From the NCBI RefSeq assembly GCF_965284335.1, contig NZ_OZ260076.1: a DNA stretch of 64,000 nt. One strand, given 5' to 3'. A model generated the notes under the pieces. It was not told the origin of the DNA. It saw only the letters and a program-made list of their open reading frames with translations, and ran no database searches. The stretch comes from Tabrizicola_A sp965284335 (GTDB lineage Bacteria; Pseudomonadota; Alphaproteobacteria; Rhodobacterales; Rhodobacteraceae). Of this stretch, positions 1 through 7,205 are shown piece by piece. The stretch's first letter is position 1. Each line of letters starts with the position of its first letter. Position numbers and translations under genes: made by a program.

Positions 1-422
1 AGATCGACAGACAAGGCCCCCATCAACTGCCCCGGCGTGGTCTTGTCGCAGCCACCCAAGAGCACGACGCCATCCATGCCATAGGCGCGAATGCTTTCCT
101 CCACGTCCATCGCCAAGAGGTTGCGAAACAGCATCGCGGTCGGCTTCATCTGGGTTTCGCCCAAACTCATCACCGGGAATTCCACCGGGAAACCACCCGC
201 CTCCCAGACCCCGCGCTTCACCCCTTCGGCCAGATCGCGCAGGCCCGAGTTGCAGGGTGTCAGCTCTGACCAAGTGTTGCAAATGCCAATGATGGGGCGG
301 CCATCAAACACATGGTCGGGAAAGCCCTGATTTTTCATCCAAGAGCGGTGGATGAACCCATCCCGATCCAGCTTGCCATACCAAGCGCGGTTGCGGCGGG
401 TTTTGGTCTTGTCGTCGCTCAT
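1..422 (-). CDS. IlvD/Edd family dehydratase, L-arabinonate dehydratase-like (partial)
   Basis: The first 140 residues are in the window; the rest runs off the left edge. The family dehydrates sugar acids or dihydroxy acids using an Fe-S cluster and Mg. The N-terminal pattern (RNRAWYGKLDRDGF, then ICNTWSELTPCN and LLGGCDKTTPG) matches the pentonate/hexonate dehydratase branch rather than biosynthetic IlvD. Cys57 and Cys125 fall where L-arabinonate dehydratases have two cluster ligands. The ATG follows the stop of the GH4 gene by one base, so it is probably the last gene seen of the sugar operon. It suggests that the imported sugar, or its oxidised form, is catabolised through an acid. The exact substrate cannot be told. 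Confidence 0.85.
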   Translation of the reverse strand, partial: MSDDKTKTRRNRAWYGKLDRDGFIHRSWMKNQGFPDHVFDGRPIIGICNTWSELTPCNSGLRDLAEGVKRGVWEAGGFPVEFPVMSLGETQMKPTAMLFRNLLAMDVEESIRAYGMDGVVLLGGCDKTTPGQLMGALSVD

Positions 423-423
423 C

Positions 424-1779
424 TCAGGCCGCCTTTTTCCCAGTGATCCAACCCGGCAACCAATCACCATGCGCCGCGATCAACTCATCCACCAAGGCGC
501 GGATCTGGCGCAAATCCAGCTCCGCCGCGGTATGCGGGTCCAGCATGGCGGCGTGATAGATGTGGTCGCGGTTTTCGGTCAACAGCGCCTGCACGGTCAG
601 TTCCTGCACATTCACATTCGTCCGCATCAGCGCAATCAGTTGCGGCGGAATGTCATTGACGCAGGTGGGCTGCAAGCCATTGGCATCAACCAGAACCGGC
701 ACCTCAACCGCCGCGCCCTCGGGCAATTGCGGAATGAAGCCGCGGTTCGGGATATTGCCGTAAATCACCGAAGGCGTGCCCGTCACCACAGAATTCATAA
801 TGGTCGCGGCATATTCGTTCGACTTTTTCACCTCAATCTTCTCAGCGCGCGCATAACCTTCGGCCTGCGCGGCCCAAGCGGCGATCTGTTCCTCGCAGCG
901 GATCGGATATTCATCCAAGGGAATGCCAAAGGTCTCAATCAAATCAGGCCGATGGGTCTTGATGAACCACGGCACATATTCCGCGAAATGCTCAGAGCTT
1001 TCGGTCACGAAATGGCCAAGGTGCATCATCACCTCATAGCGCACCTTATTGGGGCAACGGGCGTTCCAATGGCTGGGCTTGGGGATGCGGCCCGCGGCAT
1101 AGCCCGCGCGCAGGGCTGGATAGAGATCACGATAGCTGCCATCCGCCTGCCGCGCCTCAAAGTTCAGGTAAAACGCCATGTGGTTGATGCCCGCCGCGCG
1201 ATAGCGGATGTCCTCCAGCGGAATTTCCAGATCCCGCGCCAACTCAAACGCCGTGCCCTGCACCGAATGGCACAGCCCCACCTGCCGCAGATCGGGATAG
1301 CGCGCGCCCAAGGCCCAAGTGTTGATCGCCATCGGGTTCACATATTGCAGCATGATCGCATCGGGGCAGACAGCAGCCATATCCGCCGCCAGCGCCCACA
1401 GATGCGGCACCGTCCGCAACCCCCGCATAATACCACCAATGCCCAGCGTGTCGGCAATAGTCTGGCGCAGGCCATAGCGTTTGGGAATGTCAAAATCCGT
1501 CACTGTGCAGGGCTTATAGCCGCCGATCTGAAAGGCCACGATCACGAAATCCGCCCCCGCAATCGCCCGGCGCTGGTCGGTATGGGTTTCCACCCGCGCG
1601 CCCACATTCAGCGACGCCACCAGCTTTTTCGCCACCAACTCGCTTTCCGCCAAGCGCCGCGCGTCAATATCCATCAGCGAAATCGTCGCATCCGCCAGCG
1701 CCGGCATCTGCAAGGCATCCCCGATCAGGTTTTTCATAAAGACGGTCGATCCCGCCCCGATGAAGGCAATTTTCGTCAC
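424..1779 (-). CDS. Glycoside hydrolase family 4 alpha-galactosidase-like enzyme
   Basis: 451 residues. GH4 enzymes hydrolyse alpha-glycosides by an oxidation-elimination mechanism using NAD and a divalent metal. The N-terminal Rossmann motif is FIGAGSTVF (about residues 6-14). CHSVQGT and GINHMAF, then VTESSEHFAEYVPWF and LDEYPIRCEEQ, are typical of the MelA branch. An upstream in-frame ATG would add 40 residues inside the permease gene. The GTG at 1779, which overlaps the permease stop as GTGA and puts the Rossmann strand at residue 3, is the better start. The coupling suggests co-translation with the transporter: cytoplasmic hydrolysis of an imported alpha-galactoside or alpha-glucoside. 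Confidence 0.88.
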   Translation of the reverse strand: MTKIAFIGAGSTVFMKNLIGDALQMPALADATISLMDIDARRLAESELVAKKLVASLNVGARVETHTDQRRAIAGADFVIVAFQIGGYKPCTVTDFDIPKRYGLRQTIADTLGIGGIMRGLRTVPHLWALAADMAAVCPDAIMLQYVNPMAINTWALGARYPDLRQVGLCHSVQGTAFELARDLEIPLEDIRYRAAGINHMAFYLNFEARQADGSYRDLYPALRAGYAAGRIPKPSHWNARCPNKVRYEVMMHLGHFVTESSEHFAEYVPWFIKTHRPDLIETFGIPLDEYPIRCEEQIAAWAAQAEGYARAEKIEVKKSNEYAATIMNSVVTGTPSVIYGNIPNRGFIPQLPEGAAVEVPVLVDANGLQPTCVNDIPPQLIALMRTNVNVQELTVQALLTENRDHIYHAAMLDPHTAAELDLRQIRALVDELIAAHGDWLPGWITGKKAA

Positions 1780-2621
1780 TTGACGGCTCCCAAGGTTAGG
1801 CCCGCGATGAAGTGTTTCTGCATCGCAAAAAACATAAGGACGGGTGGCAAGGCAGCCAGAATCGACCCGGCCGACACCAGATGCCATTGGGCGATCCATT
1901 GGCCATTCAGCGAGGACAGGCCCGCCGTAATGGGCTGGCTGTCGACGCCTTGGGTCAGCACGGTGGCCCAGAAGAAATCATTCCAGATGAAGGTAAAGAC
2001 AAGAACCGACAAGGCCGCGATGGCCGGGCGCATCAGCGGCAGCACGATGAACCAAAAGATGCGCCATTCGGCAACGCCTTCGACACGGGCGGCCTCGATC
2101 AGCTCATTGGGCAGCGCCTTGATAAAGTTGCGCATGAACAGCGTGCAGAACCCAGTCTGAAAGGCGATGTGAAACAGCGCCAGCCCATACCAAGTGTCAT
2201 ACATGCCAAGGCTCAGCGTGATGTCGCGGACGGGCACCATCAGGATCTGGAAGGGCACGAAGTTGCCCGCCACGAACATGAAAAAGACAAGGATATTGCC
2301 GCGAAACCCATAGACCGCCAGCGCAAAGCCCGTCATCAGCGACAACCCCACCGCGCCGATCACCGTGGGGATCGTGACCCAAAGCGAATTGACCATGTAT
2401 TTATACATGGGCGTTTCGGTGAAGATGTAGACATAGTTTTCCCAAGCAATGCCCGAGGGCATGCCAAAGTAATTGCCTTGCGCCAGATCCGAGGCCGGGC
2501 GCAGCGAGGTCACCGCAACACCGATCAACGGCAAAAGCCACAGGACAAGCGCCACAGGAAGCGCGAGGGTGTAAAGCCACTGCACGCCTGCACCGGATTG
2601 CTGGATGGGACGGGGAAACAT
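1776..2621 (-). CDS. Carbohydrate ABC transporter permease, MalG type
   Basis: 281 residues with six predicted membrane segments. The cytoplasmic EAA loop is EAARVEGVAEWRIF followed by VLPLMRP, the contact point for the ATPase. It is the second inner-membrane subunit of a CUT1 sugar importer. It lies 3 bases behind the MalF-type gene and overlaps the GH4 gene by 4 bases. Length and topology are usual for the family. Context and similarity fit an alpha-glucoside/alpha-galactoside (AglG-like) system, but the sequence alone does not fix the substrate. Confidence 0.9.
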   Translation of the reverse strand: MFPRPIQQSGAGVQWLYTLALPVALVLWLLPLIGVAVTSLRPASDLAQGNYFGMPSGIAWENYVYIFTETPMYKYMVNSLWVTIPTVIGAVGLSLMTGFALAVYGFRGNILVFFMFVAGNFVPFQILMVPVRDITLSLGMYDTWYGLALFHIAFQTGFCTLFMRNFIKALPNELIEAARVEGVAEWRIFWFIVLPLMRPAIAALSVLVFTFIWNDFFWATVLTQGVDSQPITAGLSSLNGQWIAQWHLVSAGSILAALPPVLMFFAMQKHFIAGLTLGAVK

Positions 2622-2624
2622 GGC

Positions 2625-3569
2625 CTAACGCTCCCGCTCGTCGCGCCACATCTTCCAGATGAAGCCCGAGATGAACACCATCATGATGGCAAACAAGACA
2701 ACCGCGATGGCCGCGCCATAGCCCATGCGCAGCCCGATCTCGCCCAGCGCCATCTCATACATATAATACGACAGCACCCGGCTAGAGCCGAACGGCCCCC
2801 CCGATGTCATGATCGAGACAAGGTCAAAAGAGCGCAGCGCGCCAATGACCGTGACGATCACCGCGATAAAGGTCGCCGGGCGCAGTTGCGGCAGCACGAC
2901 ATACCACAGCATCCGCCAGCCCTTTGCCCCATCCAGCCGCGCGGCCTCAATCTGGTCGGGGGCCACATTGTTCAGCCCCGTCAGATAAAGGATCATCACA
3001 TAGGCGATCTGCGGCCAAAGCCCTGCGGCAATGATGCCATAGGTGACGTAATCGGGATCGGCCAGAATGGCCGTGCCGTCGCCAGTGATCCATTCCGTCA
3101 AGAGGTAGAACAGGCCAAAGTTCGGCGCATAGAACCACGCGAAAATCAGGCCAACGACGACCTGGCTGATGACAAAAGGAAAAAAGAACAGGGATTTATA
3201 AATCCGAATGCCCCGCACCGTCTGGTTCAGGAAAATCGCCAGAAAGAGGCCGATCGGCAGGGCCAGCATGTAAAGGACCAACCATTTGAGGTTATTCCAC
3301 AGCGACACCTCAAAGGCAGGATCGGAGGCAAGCTCGCGGTAGTTCTGCAACCCGATATAGGTGCCGGTGAATTCGCCGTCGCGGTTGTAAAGCCCGTTCC
3401 AGTTATAAAAGGACAGGTTGATGCTTTGGACAACCGGCCACAGCACATAAAAGGCAAACATCAACAGTCCCGGCGCCAAGAAAAGCCAAGGCGCCAGAGT
3501 GCGCTGGTTCCAGCGCCGGTTGGATTGCGGCACAGCGGCGGCTGTCATTGGGCCTGAGACCTTTGCCAT
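2625..3569 (-). CDS. Carbohydrate ABC transporter permease, MalF type
   Basis: 314 residues. A cytoplasmic N-terminus of about 30 residues is followed by six membrane segments, and the EAA loop EAARLDGAKGWRML lies before VLPQLRP. It pairs with the MalG-type subunit directly downstream. A strong stem-loop lies between this gene and the binding-protein gene upstream. The start at 3569 gives a short hydrophilic leader typical of AglF/MalF subunits of this length. Confidence 0.9.
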   Translation of the reverse strand: MAKVSGPMTAAAVPQSNRRWNQRTLAPWLFLAPGLLMFAFYVLWPVVQSINLSFYNWNGLYNRDGEFTGTYIGLQNYRELASDPAFEVSLWNNLKWLVLYMLALPIGLFLAIFLNQTVRGIRIYKSLFFFPFVISQVVVGLIFAWFYAPNFGLFYLLTEWITGDGTAILADPDYVTYGIIAAGLWPQIAYVMILYLTGLNNVAPDQIEAARLDGAKGWRMLWYVVLPQLRPATFIAVIVTVIGALRSFDLVSIMTSGGPFGSSRVLSYYMYEMALGEIGLRMGYGAAIAVVLFAIMMVFISGFIWKMWRDERER

Positions 3570-3593
3570 ATGTCACCCCTTTGGCGCGCAAGA

Positions 3594-3622
3594 CGGGCGC
3601 CCCCGGGTTTCGGGGACGCCCG
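3594..3622 (-). promoter_or_regulatory. Intercistronic stem-loop between binding protein and permease genes
   Basis: Arms CGGGCG/CGCCCG and CCCCG/CGGGG pair around a short loop, with one unpaired base on each side. It sits between the stop of the binding-protein gene and the start of the first permease gene, with no T tract. Such hairpins commonly protect the binding-protein mRNA or reduce read-through, giving more binding protein than membrane subunits. Function is inferred from position. Confidence 0.6.
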
Positions 3623-3632
3623 CAGCATCAGA

Positions 3633-4898
3633 TCACTGCGGGAAAAGGCGCAGACGGGCCTGCTCCAGCCGCTCAAGGATCGCCTCAAGCTGTTCGGGCT
3701 GGACAAGGAACTGCTGGAAGCCATCCATGCCGATGCTGGCATATTCGGCATCCGCGTCGCGGTCCCAGAACTGGGCGATCCCGCCCGTTGCAGTGGACAG
3801 CGCGGCAAAACCTTCGCTGAGGAAGGGGTCAGCCGCATCGACGGTGGCGTTCTTGTTGGTGGGCAACTGGCCCACCGCCGCGTTCCACTTGGACTGCGCT
3901 TCTGCCGAGGCCATGTAAGCCAGGAACTTCTTCGCATCCTCGGGGTTCTTGGCCCCGCTTGTCAGATGGACGGTATCGGTCGGTGCCTCTTCGGCGCGGG
4001 CGATGCCGGGGGTGATTTCCGGAAATACCATGAAGCCAAGGCTGTCATTCGTCATCCCGCCTTGTTTAAAGACACCGACGGCGAAATTGCCCATGACGTA
4101 ATGGGCGGCCTTGCCTTGGGAAAAGATCGCAGCCGCGTCCTGCCAGTCGATAGCGGCATGGTTTTCGGTGACAAAAGGTTGCAGCTTGGCAAACTCGGCA
4201 AAGACGGCGCGCGTTTCAGGCGAGGTCCACGACACTTTGCCTGCGGCCAGATCGGCGTGGAACTGATAGCCATTGGTGCGCAAGCTCAGATAGTCGAAAA
4301 TCCCCGCGACAGGCCATTTGGCAACCGACCCCGTGGTCACACAGTCGATGCCCGCGGCCTTGAACTTTTCGCAATTGGCAAGGAACGTGGCCCAGTCAAC
4401 GGTTGCATCGGCAGCCGGCGGCTCTACGCCCGCGGCCTTATAGGCGTCGCGGTTGTAATAGATGCCCCATTGATAATAGGTGTAGGGGATCGCGTATTGC
4501 TTGCCGTCAATGGTCGAGGACGGCACCGATGAGGCCAGCGACTCCATCAACCCATTCTCGGCCCAGACATCCGAGATATCGGCGAAAAGCCCCGCCTCAA
4601 CAAAGGGACGCATGCGGTTGGCCGCATACCAATTGGCCAGATCCGGTGGATCGGCGGTCAGGAAATTGCGGATCGCGTTCTTGTAAGCTTCATGGTCGAA
4701 ATTCGTCAGCTGCACATCAATATCGGGATTCGCCGCCTCAAAATCGGCAATCAACGCCTCCATCGCGGCCAGCGGGATTGCGTCATAATCGGCGTTGTAT
4801 GTCAGCACCCGCTGCTCGGCCATCGCCGATCCCGTCATCAGCAACGCGGCAACGGTGGCCAAGGCACCCTTTGCCATCCTGCGTTTCACATGGTCCAT
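3633..4898 (-). CDS. Sugar ABC transporter periplasmic binding protein
   Basis: 421 residues. A signal peptide with basic n-region KRR and hydrophobic core ends at AMA/EQ near residue 27. The mature protein has the solute-binding family 1 pattern: an early strand RVLTYNADYD, then AANPDIDVQLTNFDH, DPPDLANWYA, and a late AEEAPTDTVHLTSGAKN region. It captures the sugar for the MalF/MalG permeases. The start is supported by GGAGGAAACT just before the ATG. It is the first gene of the minus-strand operon and diverges from the IclR regulator. Confidence 0.9.
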   Translation of the reverse strand: MDHVKRRMAKGALATVAALLMTGSAMAEQRVLTYNADYDAIPLAAMEALIADFEAANPDIDVQLTNFDHEAYKNAIRNFLTADPPDLANWYAANRMRPFVEAGLFADISDVWAENGLMESLASSVPSSTIDGKQYAIPYTYYQWGIYYNRDAYKAAGVEPPAADATVDWATFLANCEKFKAAGIDCVTTGSVAKWPVAGIFDYLSLRTNGYQFHADLAAGKVSWTSPETRAVFAEFAKLQPFVTENHAAIDWQDAAAIFSQGKAAHYVMGNFAVGVFKQGGMTNDSLGFMVFPEITPGIARAEEAPTDTVHLTSGAKNPEDAKKFLAYMASAEAQSKWNAAVGQLPTNKNATVDAADPFLSEGFAALSTATGGIAQFWDRDADAEYASIGMDGFQQFLVQPEQLEAILERLEQARLRLFPQ

Positions 4899-4913
4899 AG
4901 TTTCCTCCCATTT

Positions 4914-4930
4914 GTTCCATTATTTGAAAC
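4914..4930. promoter_or_regulatory. Candidate IclR-type operator in the divergent promoter
   Basis: GTTCCATTATTTGAAAC is an imperfect palindrome (GTTCCA against TTGAAAC) 15 bases upstream of the binding-protein start. Related half-sites TTGAAT and TTGAAAAC follow at about 4937-4952. The AT-rich 97-base gap is the only promoter space for both divergent units, so this is the likely target of the adjacent regulator. Not tested. Confidence 0.4.
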
Positions 4931-4994
4931 TTAGTCTTGAATATTGAAAACTATGCGCGCTAGAGTTACACCTGTCAACAGGCAGGAGGGGCCA

Positions 4995-5780
4995 GTGGGA
5001 CAAGACGCCGGATCAGATGGAACCGTGGGCAAGGCGCTGGATGTGCTGGATGCCGTGGCAGGCTTTGGCCGGCCCGTGCGCTTTTCCGATCTCTTGGCCA
5101 CCAGCGCCTATCCAAAGGCCACCTTGTATCGGTTTTTGCAGACGCTCACCCATCAGGGCATGCTGTCTTATGACGAAGATCGCGGCACCTATACGCCGGG
5201 CTTGCGGCTTGTGCGTCTGGCCCATGCGGCATGGGCCACCTCGTCCTTGGCCCCCATCGCCAAGCCTTATCTTGATGAATTGTCACGCGAAACCGGCGAG
5301 ACGATCCATCTGGCGCAGATGGACAGCGGGCAGGTGATCTACGTCGACAAGCGCAACGCCGCCAAACCGGTCGAGATGTTTTCCAGCGCGGGCAAGGTCG
5401 GCCCGGCCTATTGCACCGGGGTGGGCAAGGCGATGCTGGCCTATCTGGATGATCCCGCGCTAGAGGCCGCCCTCGCGCGGCAAAGTTTCCACCGCTTCAC
5501 CCCCGAAACATTGGACACACCGGCCAAGCTCAAGGCCGAACTTTCAGCGATTCGCGCCCGCGGCCACGCCTTTGACCGCGAAGAGCATGAGCCCGGCATC
5601 ATCTGCTGCGCCGTGCCGATCATGTCGCGCACCGGCCGCGCTATCGGCGCGATTTCGGTGACCTCCACCACCGCCCGCACCACCCTTGCCGCGCTTGAGG
5701 CACAGGCCGGGCATATCAAAGACATTGCAGCCAAGATCGCCAATGCCGCCGAGGACTGGCGCTTTCCCGAACGTGATTAA
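4995..5780 (+). CDS. IclR family transcriptional regulator of the sugar locus
   Basis: 261 residues from a GTG start chosen because AGGAGG lies 5 bases upstream. An upstream TTG in frame would add 17 residues without a ribosome site. The N-terminal winged helix-turn-helix (about 10-75, containing YPKATLYRFLQTL) is followed by the IclR effector domain, with AYCTGVGKAMLAYL and the late GIICCAVPI motif. It is divergent from the transporter operon and 10 bases ahead of the ATPase gene, so it probably controls both. Comparable alpha-glucoside loci often use a LacI-type regulator, so an IclR here is a local variant. Confidence 0.88.
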   Translation: MGQDAGSDGTVGKALDVLDAVAGFGRPVRFSDLLATSAYPKATLYRFLQTLTHQGMLSYDEDRGTYTPGLRLVRLAHAAWATSSLAPIAKPYLDELSRETGETIHLAQMDSGQVIYVDKRNAAKPVEMFSSAGKVGPAYCTGVGKAMLAYLDDPALEAALARQSFHRFTPETLDTPAKLKAELSAIRARGHAFDREEHEPGIICCAVPIMSRTGRAIGAISVTSTTARTTLAALEAQAGHIKDIAAKIANAAEDWRFPERD

Positions 5781-5790
5781 GGAGACCACC

Positions 5791-6858
5791 ATGTCAGGCG
5801 TCACACTGTCCGGCGTTACCAAGCAATTCGGCGCGGTAAAGGTCATTCACGGGGTCGATCTCACCGTGCAGGAAGGTGAGTTTTGCGTCTTCGTCGGCCC
5901 CTCGGGCTGCGGCAAATCCACGCTTCTGCGCATGATCGCAGGGCTTGAGGACACCTCGGCAGGCACCATCCAGATCGGCGCGCGCGATGTCACGCGGGTG
6001 GACCCCAGCGAACGCGGCGTGGCCATGGTGTTCCAAACCTATGCGCTTTATCCCCATATGACCGTGGCCGAAAACATGGGCTTTGGCCTGAAGATGACAG
6101 GCCACCCAAAGGCCGAAACTCAGGCAAAAGTCGCCGAAGCCGCCCGCATTTTGAAACTCGAACCACTTTTGGACCGCAAGCCAAAGGCCCTCTCCGGCGG
6201 CCAACGCCAGCGCGTCGCCATCGGCCGCGCCATCGTGCGCGGGCCAGAGGTGTTCTTGTTTGACGAACCGCTCTCCAACCTTGACGCCGAATTGCGGGTG
6301 GAAATGCGCGTGGAAATCTCGCGCCTGCACCGCGAAATCGGCGCCACGATGATCTATGTCACCCATGATCAGGTCGAGGCGATGACGCTGGCCGACAAGA
6401 TCGTCGTCCTGCGCGCCGGCCGCATCGAACAGGTCGGCGCGCCCTTGGATCTGTATCGCGACCCCGACAACCGCTTTGTCGCAGGCTTTATCGGCAGCCC
6501 GGCGATGAACTTTGTCAATGCCGTGGTGGACAAAGCCGGATCAGCCACCGCGCCGGGCTTGGGCGCGTCGATCACCACCACCGCCGCCCTGCCCAGTGCC
6601 GGGGCCGGGGCCGATGTGGTTGTCGGCCTGCGGCCCCAAGCGCTCAGCCTTGTGGCGGGTGACAGCCACAAGGTGGAGGTGGTCGAAGCCTTGGGCGGCG
6701 TGACCTTTGTCCATCTCACCAGCCCCAGCGGCGAAAAACTGGTCGTCGAGGCGCGCGGCGATGTCTTGCCAAAGATCGGCACGCTTTGGGGCATCGCATT
6801 CAACCCCACAGACGCGCTTTTCTTCACAGCCGACGCCGAAGGCCGCCGCCTGCGGTAA
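5791..6858 (+). CDS. Sugar ABC transporter ATP-binding protein (MalK/UgpC type)
   Basis: 355 residues. Walker A GPSGCGKST at 36-44, Q loop VFQTYALYPHM, signature LSGGQRQRVAIGRA, Walker B VFLFDEPLSNLD and switch His in YVTHDQVEAM are intact. The C-terminal regulatory OB/TOBE domain from about residue 235 identifies the CUT1 ATPase group. AAGGAG lies 8 bases before the ATG. It supplies energy to the permeases encoded on the opposite strand, and is separated from them only by the divergent promoter and iclR gene. Confidence 0.92.
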   Translation: MSGVTLSGVTKQFGAVKVIHGVDLTVQEGEFCVFVGPSGCGKSTLLRMIAGLEDTSAGTIQIGARDVTRVDPSERGVAMVFQTYALYPHMTVAENMGFGLKMTGHPKAETQAKVAEAARILKLEPLLDRKPKALSGGQRQRVAIGRAIVRGPEVFLFDEPLSNLDAELRVEMRVEISRLHREIGATMIYVTHDQVEAMTLADKIVVLRAGRIEQVGAPLDLYRDPDNRFVAGFIGSPAMNFVNAVVDKAGSATAPGLGASITTTAALPSAGAGADVVVGLRPQALSLVAGDSHKVEVVEALGGVTFVHLTSPSGEKLVVEARGDVLPKIGTLWGIAFNPTDALFFTADAEGRRLR

Positions 6859-6931
6859 CACCGGTTGTGCTCTTGTCGGGGCCGGGGTGGCGGGGTTAGA
6901 ATGGCGTCAATCCAGATCAGAGGTTCCAGAT

Positions 6932-7117
6932 ATGTCGATCCGCGCCCCCGAGACCCAAACCGTCACCACATGGAAAGTGGCCTGCGATGGGGGCGAGGGC
7001 GCTTTGGGCCATCCGCGCGTTTGGCTGACCATTCCGGCCGACACCGGCTTTGTCGAATGCGGCTATTGCGACAAGCGGTTCGAAATTGACCGCGACCACG
7101 CCCACAGCGACCACTGA
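6932..7117 (+). CDS. Zinc-finger domain protein, NDUFS6-like (COG4391)
   Basis: 61 residues. The core CDGGEGALGHPRVWL followed by VECGYCDKRFE matches the small zinc-binding family related to the NDUFS6/13 kDa accessory subunit of complex I. Ligands expected are a Cys, a His and the CxxC pair. The ATG at 6932 has AGAGG upstream. It stands alone before a terminator. A role in complex I assembly is known for relatives and is only inferred here. Confidence 0.8.
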   Translation: MSIRAPETQTVTTWKVACDGGEGALGHPRVWLTIPADTGFVECGYCDKRFEIDRDHAHSDH

Positions 7118-7141
7118 TCGCCCAAGCTGACCCTTTAGGTC

Positions 7142-7171
7142 GGCGGCCCGGCCAAGGCGCGCCGCCTTTTT
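7142..7171 (+). terminator. Rho-independent terminator
   Basis: GGCGGC pairs with GCCGCC (7161-7166) and is followed directly by TTTTT. It ends the zinc-finger gene transcript and lies 34 bases before polA. Confidence 0.8.
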
Positions 7172-7205
7172 GTGCCGGATATCTGATAATCAACGGGGGC
7201 GGATC

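Noticed and set aside
352..2160. 602-codon open frame on the plus strand over the GH4 and permease genes
   Set aside because: Arg/His-rich low-similarity translation opposite two recognised genes.
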